Below are positions 17,550 to 26,953 of a stretch of DNA of 64,000 bases, one piece after another; the stretch's first letter is position 1; each line of letters starts with the position of its first letter. The notes under the pieces are model-generated. The model saw nothing but the letters and a program-made list of their open reading frames with translations. It was not told where the DNA came from and ran no database searches. Source of the DNA: Gracilimonas sp046602855 (lineage in GTDB: Bacteria; Bacteroidota; Rhodothermia; Balneolales; Balneolaceae). Position numbers and translations under genes: made by a program. The stretch lies in contig NZ_JBKINJ010000002.1 of NCBI RefSeq assembly GCF_046602855.1, positions 186,001 to 250,000 of the forward strand. Direction: 5' to 3'.

Positions 17550-20534
17550 TTAAAATGAAAAGTTTAGGGTTGCCAAGAATGACCTATAAGTAGGCATCGC
17601 GTAATAATCTCTTCTTGCCAAAAGATTACGGTAATCATCTAATTCAGGATCGGTTCCAGAATAGTCTGTGATAGTTAAGAGGTTACGGGCAGCTAAACGA
17701 ATTGTAGCATTTTTAACCCCACCAACCATCCAGGTTTCAGGAAGATTATATGACACTGAAACATGTCTTAATTTGAAAAAGTCAGTTGACTCAATCCAGT
17801 GATCATATCTTGGTGAGACGCTTCCTGAGTTAAGCGCACATTTTGCTCTTTGGCTTGCAGTAAGGGTATTAACATCTTGGTTTTGCAAGTCATAACACGG
17901 CGGCCACACACCTCTTCTTACATTTTGATAGGCAGTAGCATTAACCATGTATCCACCATACTTGAATTCACCCAGTGCATCAATTACTACACCATCCAGT
18001 AATCTTAATGTGGTACCTAACGTAAATGATTTGTTAGGATAGGAAGGACCATAGTATTGATCTTCTGCATATTCTGGATCAGCAATCTCATCAGGATTCG
18101 TAATTTTCGCTCCAAATACAGAGGGTACAGGATAGCCTTCCTTGATTTCCGTTCTTGCAAAATATGCAACGGTAATTGATTCAGTATTTCCCAAATCAAC
18201 AGCCTCATTTTTCTCCTTAGAGAATCCCGCATTGATATCCCAAGCAAGGTTTGAGTTGTTAACTACATTCAGGTTTAATTCCATTTCAACACCTGAGTTT
18301 TTGATTTCTCCAATGTTTTGAACCTGTGAGGAAATAAATCCTTGTGATGCAACAGCCGGTACGGGAATTAAAGCATCAGAAGTAGTTTGATTGTAATAAG
18401 TAAAATCAGTTGAAACCCTTCCGTCTAAGAAACTGGCCATGAATCCCGTTTCAAATTCAGTACTAGTCTCGGGACCTAAGTCAGGATTACCAATTTGATT
18501 TGGCGTAAACCCGGGTTGTCCATTTTCTCCGGCAATAGGTCGCCATGTTCTAACAGCATCAAAAGCTCCTGGAGCCTGTCCGGATTGACCTACAGCTGCC
18601 CTTAGTCGTAATGTATTCCACCAATCAGTTGGCCAGAAATCATAATCTGAAACGACATAAGACAAACTTACTTTAGGGTAAACTTGTAAGCCATAATCAT
18701 CACCAAAGGCCGAGTGACCATCCACTCTAACACCCCCTGTTAAAAATAGTTGGTCATTTAGGTCAAACGCAGCTTGGGTAAATACACCACCAGTAGCAAC
18801 AGTAATTCTAGTATCGCCGCTTATATTTGTCCTTGCTCCTGAAATAAGAGTCGGTTCCTGTGGTCCGGAAAAGCCTTCTGAAAATAGATCTGTAGTTTCA
18901 GTTTTTTCATTAAATAGTTGTCCACCCCAATTCAGTTTAAGTCCCACACTTTGACTTAATTGTTTATCCAGAGTACCAAGATATTCAAGAGATAGTACAG
19001 ACTTATTCCAATCGGTTATACTTTGTTGTCCTTGTGGTGTTCTGGAATATCCAAAGTATTGGGTGGATTCCAGCTCAGAAGTATTGTAATCATAGCCAAC
19101 AGTTAACCTATTACTCAGTCCCTCGCCTTTTGTTGACTCAAGTACCAAACTATTGATATAATGTTCTCTGAAGCTGTTATTATCACTTTCTAAAATTTCA
19201 CCATTATTAACACATATCACACTTGGGTCATCACAACCTGAAGCTCCTGAAAAGTTTCCTCCAGGTCCACGTGTAACATTAAGTACAAAACCATCACCGT
19301 TGTTACCCGAAGGTATCCAATCGGTATTATTTCGATTATAAAAAGAATTGTATGTGATGGTAACGTCTTCCAGTGGAGTGAACCTGAAGTTTCCTCTAAA
19401 ACCCACTCCTTGAGTTCCACCACCACCATTTATTACACCTTCTTCATCTTCAAACTGACCTGAGATATAGTAAGTGAAATTTTCAACACCACTTGAAACG
19501 TTCAGACCATATCTTTGAACCATACCATTCTGTAACCAAGAACCACTACTAGGACAACTTGCATCCTCAAATCGGGTCCCATCATAAGTCTGTAAATTTT
19601 CGCCTCTACATTCACCTACAAACAAACCTGCCGGATTATCATCTTCAGGACCAAAGTGCCCCATGTTGTTAATTCCAGTAGTCACTGAAGCATTCCAATC
19701 TGTTTTTCCTGATTGGCCTTGCCTTGTGGTAATTCTAATTACCCCTCCTGAGGCTTCTGTACCATATAACGTTGTGGCTGCAGCACCCTTCACTATATCA
19801 ATACTAACTATATCATTGGGGTTAATATCATTAAGTGGAGATGCTGATTGACGTGAAGCCTGATGTGTTGGCGTGTCGTCACTACTTATTCGAATTCCAT
19901 CCACATAAATGATTGGATTATTATTTTGAGATATACTGTTGTTACCCCTCAAGCGAATTGTTCCACCTGCACCGGGATTACCTGAATTTGCTAATACTGT
20001 AACGCCAGGCACACTACCAGTTAAAATATCTTGAGCATTATTCACTGAAGCAGATTCAAAATCACTAGAGTTTAAACGAGATAGACTTGTCCCAATTTCT
20101 CTTGCTCTTGTTTCGCCTGTAGCTGTAATCACTATATCATCCAGGCCAATAGCTTCTCTTCTAAGCTCAAAATTAATCTCAACTCTTTCATCTGAGCCAA
20201 CTGTTACTTCTTGAATAACATTTCGATAACCAATAAAGCGTGCAATAAGATTATACGTGCCAGCCTCTAAACCTGTAATTTCGTACTCTCCATTTGTATC
20301 AACTGAGGCTCCTTTTGTCGTACCCTCAATAAAAACGTTTGCACCAACCAGTGGCTCACCATCACGAGCATCTATTACAGATCCGTGTATTGTGGCATTT
20401 TGGAGGTCATCTTCAAATTCGTTAGCCGTTAAATCCGCCGAAAAAAGACCAAGAAAAACAAACATGACAACACATGTTGTCCTTAATTTTGGTGTACTGA
20501 AATCTGATAACATTTTCAATATCCGTGGTTTCAT
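17550..20534 (-). CDS. SusC/RagA-type TonB-linked outer-membrane transporter
   Basis: TonB-dependent channel importing oligomers captured by the SusD partner. The start at 20534 (MKPRILKML) gives a signal peptide around TTCVVMFVFLGLFSADLTANE; an upstream in-frame ATG at 20678 would add 48 residues that do not look like a signal. Domains: carboxypeptidase-regulatory-like beta domain (VIDARDGEPLVGANVFIEG, residues about 50-130), plug (NNAQDILTGSVPGVTVL, RIRGNNSIS-type region and PIIYVDGIRI), then a 22-strand barrel ending in YRSFLATLNFSF with terminal Phe. First gene of the peptide operon. A sigma54-type element lies 68-83 bp before the start codon on this strand. Confidence 0.93.
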   Translation of the reverse strand: MKPRILKMLSDFSTPKLRTTCVVMFVFLGLFSADLTANEFEDDLQNATIHGSVIDARDGEPLVGANVFIEGTTKGASVDTNGEYEITGLEAGTYNLIARFIGYRNVIQEVTVGSDERVEINFELRREAIGLDDIVITATGETRAREIGTSLSRLNSSDFESASVNNAQDILTGSVPGVTVLANSGNPGAGGTIRLRGNNSISQNNNPIIYVDGIRISSDDTPTHQASRQSASPLNDINPNDIVSIDIVKGAAATTLYGTEASGGVIRITTRQGQSGKTDWNASVTTGINNMGHFGPEDDNPAGLFVGECRGENLQTYDGTRFEDASCPSSGSWLQNGMVQRYGLNVSSGVENFTYYISGQFEDEEGVINGGGGTQGVGFRGNFRFTPLEDVTITYNSFYNRNNTDWIPSGNNGDGFVLNVTRGPGGNFSGASGCDDPSVICVNNGEILESDNNSFREHYINSLVLESTKGEGLSNRLTVGYDYNTSELESTQYFGYSRTPQGQQSITDWNKSVLSLEYLGTLDKQLSQSVGLKLNWGGQLFNEKTETTDLFSEGFSGPQEPTLISGARTNISGDTRITVATGGVFTQAAFDLNDQLFLTGGVRVDGHSAFGDDYGLQVYPKVSLSYVVSDYDFWPTDWWNTLRLRAAVGQSGQAPGAFDAVRTWRPIAGENGQPGFTPNQIGNPDLGPETSTEFETGFMASFLDGRVSTDFTYYNQTTSDALIPVPAVASQGFISSQVQNIGEIKNSGVEMELNLNVVNNSNLAWDINAGFSKEKNEAVDLGNTESITVAYFARTEIKEGYPVPSVFGAKITNPDEIADPEYAEDQYYGPSYPNKSFTLGTTLRLLDGVVIDALGEFKYGGYMVNATAYQNVRRGVWPPCYDLQNQDVNTLTASQRAKCALNSGSVSPRYDHWIESTDFFKLRHVSVSYNLPETWMVGGVKNATIRLAARNLLTITDYSGTDPELDDYRNLLARRDYYAMPTYRSFLATLNFSF

Positions 20535-20601
20535 ATTATATGGTATTAAGTTTTGGTTTACACAATTATATGACCTGAGAAGTAAGTGATAATCTACGTT
20601 T

Positions 20602-20617
20602 GACAAATACTGTGCCA
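20602..20617 (-). promoter_or_regulatory. Sigma54-type promoter for the susCD operon
   Basis: On the minus strand the sequence is TGGCAC-N5-TTGTC. The -24 box is perfect and the spacing to the -12 box is exactly right, but the -12 dinucleotide is GT instead of GC. It would start transcription near 20591, 57 bp before the SusC ATG. Confidence 0.55.
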
Positions 20618-20674
20618 AGACACAAAGAGTCCGTTTAAAGGCATTTACATAGCAACCAATTAAAATGCACTGTG

Positions 20675-20698
20675 TCATTACATCTCATTTTGTAATGA
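20675..20698. promoter_or_regulatory. Palindromic enhancer-type site between divergent promoters
   Basis: Perfect inverted repeat TCATTACA-N8-TGTAATGA. It lies about 70 bp upstream of the minus-strand sigma54-type element and about 85 bp upstream of the plus-strand one. This is the position expected for the binding site of the adjacent NtrC-type regulator. Assignment to that regulator is inference. Confidence 0.5.
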
Positions 20699-20770
20699 TT
20701 TATTACAGTATACTTTGGTTCTTGTATACAAATAGCTTTATATACTCTATTAAAATATATATCTACTTTT

Positions 20771-20786
20771 TGGCATCATTTCTGCA
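20771..20786 (+). promoter_or_regulatory. Sigma54 promoter of the histidine kinase/regulator operon
   Basis: TGGCAT-N5-CTGCA matches the -24 (GG) and -12 (GC) dinucleotides with exact spacing. The predicted transcription start is near 20797, 27 bp before the kinase ATG. Confidence 0.65.
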
Positions 20787-20823
20787 GATTTATTATTGGT
20801 TGTAGAATTTAATCACAGGTTAT

Positions 20824-22413
20824 ATGTCTCTTTCTTTTAACAAAAACCCCAGATTATTGCTGGTTGGCGCTTTCGTGATATTATTCATGATTGTTTTGAG
20901 CTTTTATTTATACCAAGGTGTGTTAAGATCTGCTGATGATATCATCGAAGACAATAAAAATATCACTCAAACTGCGGTTAGAAAATTAACTCAACAGACC
21001 ACTAGCGATATTGAGCCTGTATGGAATACTTATTTAGCAGGAATAAATAAGATTACGAAACAGGAGGAGCGTATCGTTGATTCTCTTTTATCTGTTTCTG
21101 TACAGCAAATACTTTCCAATTTTCACAGATTAGAAGGAGGATTTTACTTCTACGAGTTAGATGAATTTATTGGCTACAGCTTTCCAACCATTGAAGATCC
21201 AAAGCCGGCTTTTGGCCCTCCTCCGCGATCTTATAACATAATAAGAGAGCAGGCAAGAAAAACAATTCAGGAAGACTCACTAATCACGCAATTACACCAG
21301 TTTGACCCCGCAATTTTTCCGCTGTCAACTCAACCTATTTATATAAATGGAGAATTAGTAGCTGCCGCATGGGCACGTACGCACATAGAACGCAAGTTAT
21401 CTACCTCCCAAAGCATTCAGAGTGGTACATTTTTTCTTACGGTAGGGGCAATCCTGTTGGGCTTATTTATCACTGTTTTAATTGTATGGACGCTCCGAAC
21501 CCGTATTAAAGATATCAAAGAGGGTTTATCAAAAATGAAATACGATTCCGATTATCGATTAAAAGAATACAGAGGAGCATTTGGAGTAATAAGTAAGGCA
21601 ATTAATGAGATGACTGATACCCAGCAAAAAGAACAAGAAAGAGCAAAAGCACTTCAAGCTGAACTTTATCAAAAAGATAAAATGGCAACCCTTGGCAATC
21701 TAATTGCTGGTACAGCCCATGAAATAAACACTCCTATTTCAATTATTAAAACTAGGGTACAGATATGGGAGAGGGCGCTCAGAAAATCCAAAGATGATAA
21801 CAAAAATAGTTCAATTATAACTTCCCAATCACTTAACATAATTCATAATGAGGTTGATCGAGTTTCTTCTCTAATAAAGAGGCTTCTATTCTTTTCTAAA
21901 CCTTTAAAGAATCAAAAGACCTATATCAACATGCATGAGTTGTTATCACGCAACATAGAACGGTTATCTGAGGCCTTTCCTAAATACAATCTACAAATAC
22001 ACACAGATTTTGACACCAAGATTCCAAAAATATTTGTCGATGAAGAGGCTATTGATCATGTAGTCATAAATATTTTAAAAAATTCAATAGAGGCCTCACC
22101 TAAAGACTGCAAAATTATTATAACCACTAAATTATTAAAAGACAGGAATAAAATTGAAATCATTGTTAGGGATTTCGGAGTGGGTATTAGTAATGATATA
22201 AAACCCAGAATATTTGAACCGTTCTTTTCAAAAAAAGAACATGGAACTGGTTTAGGGCTTTCGATTTGTAATGAAATAGTAAATGCTCATGACGGACGCA
22301 TTGAATTCATTAATCCAATTACAGAAGAAATTAATCAATCTTCTTGGGATCAAGCTAACACTATCGACATTTCACTCGGTGCAATAACAAAAATTACGCT
22401 GCCAATTAATTGA
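20824..22413 (+). CDS. Membrane sensor histidine kinase (NtrB/AtoS-like)
   Basis: Transmembrane kinase of a sigma54 two-component system. Two membrane segments (about 11-32 and 199-220) bracket a periplasmic sensor of roughly 165 residues with a Cache-like look (GGFYFYELDEFIGYSFP and PIYINGELVAAAWART). A juxtamembrane helix with NEMTDTQQKEQERA leads to the HisKA box IAGTAHEINTPISI (His about 299), then N-box NILKNSIEAS, G1 DFGVGI and G2 GTGLGLSI. The stop is 15 bases before the ATG of the regulator, so the pair is one operon, apparently driven by the sigma54 element at 20771 and hence autoregulated. It probably senses peptide or amino-acid availability; the ligand is not known. Confidence 0.9.
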   Translation: MSLSFNKNPRLLLVGAFVILFMIVLSFYLYQGVLRSADDIIEDNKNITQTAVRKLTQQTTSDIEPVWNTYLAGINKITKQEERIVDSLLSVSVQQILSNFHRLEGGFYFYELDEFIGYSFPTIEDPKPAFGPPPRSYNIIREQARKTIQEDSLITQLHQFDPAIFPLSTQPIYINGELVAAAWARTHIERKLSTSQSIQSGTFFLTVGAILLGLFITVLIVWTLRTRIKDIKEGLSKMKYDSDYRLKEYRGAFGVISKAINEMTDTQQKEQERAKALQAELYQKDKMATLGNLIAGTAHEINTPISIIKTRVQIWERALRKSKDDNKNSSIITSQSLNIIHNEVDRVSSLIKRLLFFSKPLKNQKTYINMHELLSRNIERLSEAFPKYNLQIHTDFDTKIPKIFVDEEAIDHVVINILKNSIEASPKDCKIIITTKLLKDRNKIEIIVRDFGVGISNDIKPRIFEPFFSKKEHGTGLGLSICNEIVNAHDGRIEFINPITEEINQSSWDQANTIDISLGAITKITLPIN

Positions 22414-22427
22414 ATTATAACTCGGAC

Positions 22428-23798
22428 ATGAAATCAGACTTAATATTAATTGCAGACGACGAACCCTCCATGAGATTGAATCTCGTTGAGTTACTCGAAA
22501 CTGAAGGTTACTCAGTTATACTTGCATCGAATGGTGAAGAGGCTATTGAAAAAACCAGACAACATAGCCCTATGGTAGTTTTAATGGATATTAAAATGCC
22601 GCAAATGACTGGTATACAAGCTCTAAAATCCCTAAAGCAAATCGATAATAGAATACCTGTAATAGTATTTACAGCCTATGGAACTAACGAAAAACCAATT
22701 GAAGCCATTAAAGCAGGTGCTTTTGATTATTTGGACAAACCTTTTGATATAGATGAGTTTCTTAAAGTCATTGATTCGGCAATAAACCAGCATAAAAAAG
22801 TATTAAGATTAGAAAAAAATTCTAACGACGATGATAATAGCAGACTGGTTTCGGTAGAACAACATATAGTTGGTACCAGTAAAAAAATGCGCGATGTACT
22901 CAAATTAGTCGGTAAAATTGCTTCTAAAGATACTACCGTATTAATAGAAGGTGAGAGTGGATCAGGAAAAGAGGTCATTGCTGATGCAATCCACAGGCAT
23001 TCGCATAAGGCAAACGGTCCGTTTATTAAAGTTAATTGCGGGGCACTTCCCGAATCGCTCCTTGAAAGTGAATTATTTGGTCATGAAGCGGGCGCTTTTA
23101 CAGATGCAAATAAGCAAAGACGAGGTAGATTCGAATTAGCTGATGGGGGAACCATTTTTCTTGATGAGGTCAACACACTTGCTCCATCTACACAGGTCAA
23201 ATTACTTAGAGTACTTCAGCATTTCACTTTTGAAAGAGTTGGCAGTGAAAAAACAATTAAAACGGATGCCAGAATTATTGCTGCAACCAATAAAGACCTC
23301 AAAAAAGAAGTCAAGAATGGTAACTTTCGGGAGGATCTTTATTATAGGCTGAACGTTTTCAATATATCTATCCCCCCGCTAAGAGAACGTATTCAAGACA
23401 TTGATCCTTTAACAAAATATTTTCTCAGGAAGTATGCTCCAAATACCAACCTACTAATTTCCCCTGAGGCTCTAACATATTTAAAGTCATATCATTGGCC
23501 TGGAAATGTTCGTGAGCTCGAAAATATAATAGAGCGTGCAACAATTTTAATGAATGGAAAAGTACTCGAGAAGAAAGACCTCTCTATCTCTTTAAAGTCA
23601 GATTTATCCAACATTTATGACTCATTCACCGATGAGGGCAGTATACCAATGCAAAAAATTCTAGAGTCGGTGGAAAAAGATTTGATACAGAAAGGCTTAC
23701 AACGAACAAATTGGAATAAAACCAAAGCCGCAAATTTATTGGGTATAAACAGAAGGTTGTTATATTCTAAAATAGATCAATATGACCTTAAAGAATAA
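22428..23798 (+). CDS. Sigma54-dependent response regulator (NtrC family)
   Basis: Transcription activator with a receiver domain (LILIADDEPSM, phospho-Asp in LMDIKMP near residue 50), an AAA+ sigma54-activation domain (Walker A GESGSGKE, Walker B GGTIFLDEV, arginine-finger region RERIQDI) and a C-terminal Fis-type helix-turn-helix (NKTKAANLLGINRRLLYSKI). The ATG at 22428 is chosen; a TTG six codons earlier overlaps the kinase stop. The sigma54-contact loop reads GAFTDA instead of the usual GAFTGA. It probably binds the palindrome at 20675 and activates both divergent promoters; that link is inference from position. Confidence 0.92.
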   Translation: MKSDLILIADDEPSMRLNLVELLETEGYSVILASNGEEAIEKTRQHSPMVVLMDIKMPQMTGIQALKSLKQIDNRIPVIVFTAYGTNEKPIEAIKAGAFDYLDKPFDIDEFLKVIDSAINQHKKVLRLEKNSNDDDNSRLVSVEQHIVGTSKKMRDVLKLVGKIASKDTTVLIEGESGSGKEVIADAIHRHSHKANGPFIKVNCGALPESLLESELFGHEAGAFTDANKQRRGRFELADGGTIFLDEVNTLAPSTQVKLLRVLQHFTFERVGSEKTIKTDARIIAATNKDLKKEVKNGNFREDLYYRLNVFNISIPPLRERIQDIDPLTKYFLRKYAPNTNLLISPEALTYLKSYHWPGNVRELENIIERATILMNGKVLEKKDLSISLKSDLSNIYDSFTDEGSIPMQKILESVEKDLIQKGLQRTNWNKTKAANLLGINRRLLYSKIDQYDLKE

Positions 23799-24046
23799 TA
23801 AAATCATAAAGTAGATTGCACATTGTCAAATGGATAAGAGGGAATTTTGCTACAAACGCCTCATGTAATGAGGTAACCACTGCATTTGCTTAAAATCAGT
23901 TTAACAACAATCGTAAGAGCAAATATCTAAGCCAGTCATAAAGAAATCCAAATGCGAATTTACTCTACTAGTTTTCCCGGGGTTATTGCCTTACCATTTT
24001 TTTTAAAAAGATAGCAAAGATTTTTAATACATAATGAAGTCATTAA

Positions 24047-25571
24047 ATGGACATTTTTGAAAAGAAAAGATTAAAAGCTCTACAAAATTATAATATTCTT
24101 GATACAGAAGCTGAGAAAGCATTTGATAACCTCACCAAACTGGCGGCTCAGGTTTGCGGGACTTCTGTTGGTCAAATAAATTTTATAACTAATAACAGGC
24201 AATGGGCCAAGGCTACTACAGGCTGGGGGGCTACGGAATTGCCTCGAGAAGTCGGATTCTGTACACATGCTATACAAAATGCAGATCAATCCATGGTTGT
24301 TGAGGATACCCTTCTGGATGAACGATTTGTTGACAATCCTTTGGTTACAGGTGAGCCTCCCCTTCGATTTTATGCCGGTATCCCAATAAAAAGTGAAGAT
24401 AATTATCCGTTGGGTGCCTTGTGTGTATGATTCTGACCCTAAAACCCTTACCGATCAGCAATTGGAATCACTTCAAATTTTAGCAAATGAAGTAGAAACT
24501 CATTTACGACTTCGGGTCAATCAAGACCAGCTAAAAGAACAGTTGCTTCAGGAAAATAAATTCAATCAAAAGGTTATCAATTCTCTTCCGGTCAACTTTT
24601 TTATGTACAATAAGAAGGGAGAGCTCATCCGCTGGAATGATAATATTAAAAGAACTACCGGTTATTCAGATAAGGAAATAAAGCAAATGCAACCCGAAGA
24701 TTATTTTGAAAATGAAGACCGGGAAACGGTTGTAAATAATATTGAACACGTTTTTGAAGGGGGAGAAGCAATGTTTGAAGCAAACGTTATAGTTAAAGAT
24801 GGGCCTCCCGCCCCTTTCATATTCAGCATATCCAGTTTTGAAATGGATAACGAGACATACATGATCGGAACCGGGCAAGATATATCGGAGCAGAAAGAGA
24901 CGCAGTATAAATTGGCTCGCTCTTCAAAGGAAAAAGACGTTTTACTTGCAGAAATACATCACCGTGTAAAAAATAATTTGGCCGTTATATCAGGCATCAT
25001 GCAGCTTGAGACGCTTCAGGACGGAGTTACAGACAGTGAAAAAGCGTTAATGAATACAATACTGCGCATCCGTACAATGGCTCGGGTTCACGAGGTCATG
25101 TACGAAAAAGAAGATCTAACCCATGTTGCTTTAGAGGAAGTGATCAATACCATCGTTGAAAATATTAAAACTACATACAGACGTACAGACAATATTACCT
25201 TATCCAGTAAGGTCAAAGACATTATTTTGAATGTTAATCAGGCCATTCCGTTAGGGCTGATAATCAATGAATTGCTTAAAAATGCCTGGAAGCATGCCTA
25301 CCCAGACGGCGTGAAAGGGATAATAGACTTGGAACTGAATGAGTATGACGGGGATGTTGTACTGCGAATTGCCGACAAAGGGCAAGGATTGTCCGAAGAT
25401 ATTGGGCCTAATTTAAAAGGCTCTATAGGTCTTACATTTGTTGAAAATTTTGCTTCCCAGTTGAATGCTGAGCTTGATATTAATCGAGAATCAGGCACGG
25501 AATATAACATCCGATTTAAGAAGAGGGACGTAAAGGGATCTAGTAGTGCACTAAACATTCAGTATAACTAG
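24047..25571 (+). pseudogene. GAF-PAS-HisKA_2 sensor kinase split by a frameshift
   Basis: Two overlapping frames together make one normal kinase. The first (24047-24430) is a GAF domain beginning MDIFEKKRLKALQNYNILDT and breaking at LGALCV. The second carries on with YDSDPKTLTDQQLESLQILA, exactly as GAF domains continue (compare LCVIDDKAG in the kinase at the left edge). A PAS domain (VINSLPVNFFMYNKKGEL), the HisKA_2 box EIHHRVKNNLAVISG and an HATPase with NELLKNAWKHAYPDG follow. The break lies in a short GT repeat (24420-24427): restoring one GT unit rejoins the frames. Either a real loss-of-function or slippage event, or a sequencing error. A shorter GTG-started product (24393-25571) could still be made. 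Confidence 0.85.
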
Positions 25572-25965
25572 GGACACTCAATCCAGCCAAAATTTTGCCG
25601 TTGTAACAGTGAGTATATCTTCAGGCAGTTGAAACAAGTTGTAACAATTAAAAAGAGACCAGGGATGTCGATGTTAAAGGAGATGAATGACCTCATATTA
25701 CTAATAACTTAATGTCGGGGAAAGTAAGAATACTCTGGCATCATCAGATTAACTTCTGTTTTGGCGGCGTTGAGCAGGTATTGGTTTTCTAAACGGCACA
25801 CTACATGGACAATATTGCATACAGTCGGTAAGAATGGACAGATTAGATACGCTAAGATATTCCCCTGGCTGAGCCTTTAGTAGTGCGGCGCAAATGCTAA
25901 TATTTGCCATACTTTATATCAAGATCATTTTGTTATGTTAAGCAATCAAAATTTAAACCCGTTTA
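25572..25965. other. Intergenic region, possible minus-strand gene relic
   Basis: No intact gene. A stop-bounded minus-strand frame (25709-25876, 56 codons) has coding-like sequence (VCRLENQYLLNAAKTEVNLM, then PEYSYFPRH) but no start and no recognised family. It may be a remnant. Confidence 0.25.
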
Positions 25966-26232
25966 ATGATGTCTGAAGAAGATCAGAAAAGTGAAATATC
26001 GATTACTCAAGTGATGGGTGGAATGAAAGAGACTCAAGAGACAGGTGAGTACCCTGATTATTATAATGTCAGATCAAGAAAATATAAGAAAACGTGGAGG
26101 GTCAATAGTCTTCCTGCTGAATTAAAGTATAAGGGTGAGGTTGTCTATACTATAAACCGTGATGAAATGGTGTTTGATGAAAAGGGAAAGCACAGGCAGG
26201 ATATACTCGTAGGAATAGAAATGAGAGATTAA
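25966..26232 (+). CDS. Small hypothetical protein (88 aa)
   Basis: Charged soluble protein with no signal or membrane segment. It has a Thr/Glu/Gly-rich start (ITQVMGGMKETQETGEYPDYY) followed by a basic, beta-looking half (KYKKTWRVNSLPAELKYKGEVVYTINRDEMVFDEKGKHR). I do not recognise a family. The two initial Met codons are adjacent and no strong ribosome-binding site is seen. Stands alone between a broken kinase and the DUF2267 gene. Confidence 0.5.
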   Translation: MMSEEDQKSEISITQVMGGMKETQETGEYPDYYNVRSRKYKKTWRVNSLPAELKYKGEVVYTINRDEMVFDEKGKHRQDILVGIEMRD

Positions 26233-26526
26233 GAATGGATTAGCCTTAGTTACTCACTTATACTAACTGAGTTATGATCTTATTCTAGATACACGGTAAT
26301 TACCCTTTTAACTGGTCCAGTTTTTGGGGAAGCCGACACAATGAGTATCTACTTTTAACTAAATCGGCGTAAATATTATGATCTAAATATATGCAATATG
26401 GAGTTTGATTCCGAAGTTATGCAAAATGGCGATCACTGAAATCACATCATTTTCAGCTTGAATTCTCATGGGCCATATTCTGTTATAATTCTTGAACTCA
26501 GATCAAGATCAAAAATAAATTCAGAT

Positions 26527-26895
26527 ATGGAGACTAAAGAAATTGCTCAATTGCTGGTAGAGAGAACAGAAATTAAAAGTGAGGAACGCGCAAAAGAGAT
26601 CATCATAGCTTTCCTGAAAACACTTGGGGAGAGGGTCTCAAAGACAGAACAGGAAAATTTCGCAGATCAGCTTCCCACCGACTTAGCCGATCTGGTATTG
26701 GCAGATACCTCTACCGAACGATATACTTTGGATGCATTCTACAAGCGATTTGGGTCGCGATGCGATCTAAAAGTTGACGACTCCATAAAGTATACTCAGG
26801 AGTGCGGACAAATTGCAAAGGAATTTATTTCGGTAGGTAAGATCGCAGATATTCTCAAAGAACTTCCCAACGAGTATGAAGAGATCTTCGCTTGA
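26527..26895 (+). CDS. DUF2267-family protein
   Basis: Helical 122-residue protein; the pattern ERAKEIIIAFLKTLGERVSK...FADQLPTDLADLVLAD matches DUF2267 proteins, which often occur near stress genes. The internal ATG at 26527 (METKEIAQLL) fits the family start better than the upstream ATG at 26458, which would add 23 unrelated residues. The second half (TLDAFYKRFGSRCDL...GKIADILKELPNEYEEIF) repeats the helical unit. No enzymatic residues are evident and its role is unknown. Convergent with the hydrolase gene that follows. Confidence 0.7.
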   Translation: METKEIAQLLVERTEIKSEERAKEIIIAFLKTLGERVSKTEQENFADQLPTDLADLVLADTSTERYTLDAFYKRFGSRCDLKVDDSIKYTQECGQIAKEFISVGKIADILKELPNEYEEIFA

Positions 26896-26953
26896 TCAAA
26901 GAAAACAACACCGGCTAGTTTTGCTACATACCTGATGTTTTACATCCATCAAA

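Noticed and set aside
24393..24432. Programmed ribosomal frameshift in the kinase
   Set aside because: There is no slippery heptamer or downstream pseudoknot; a GT-unit loss explains the break more simply.
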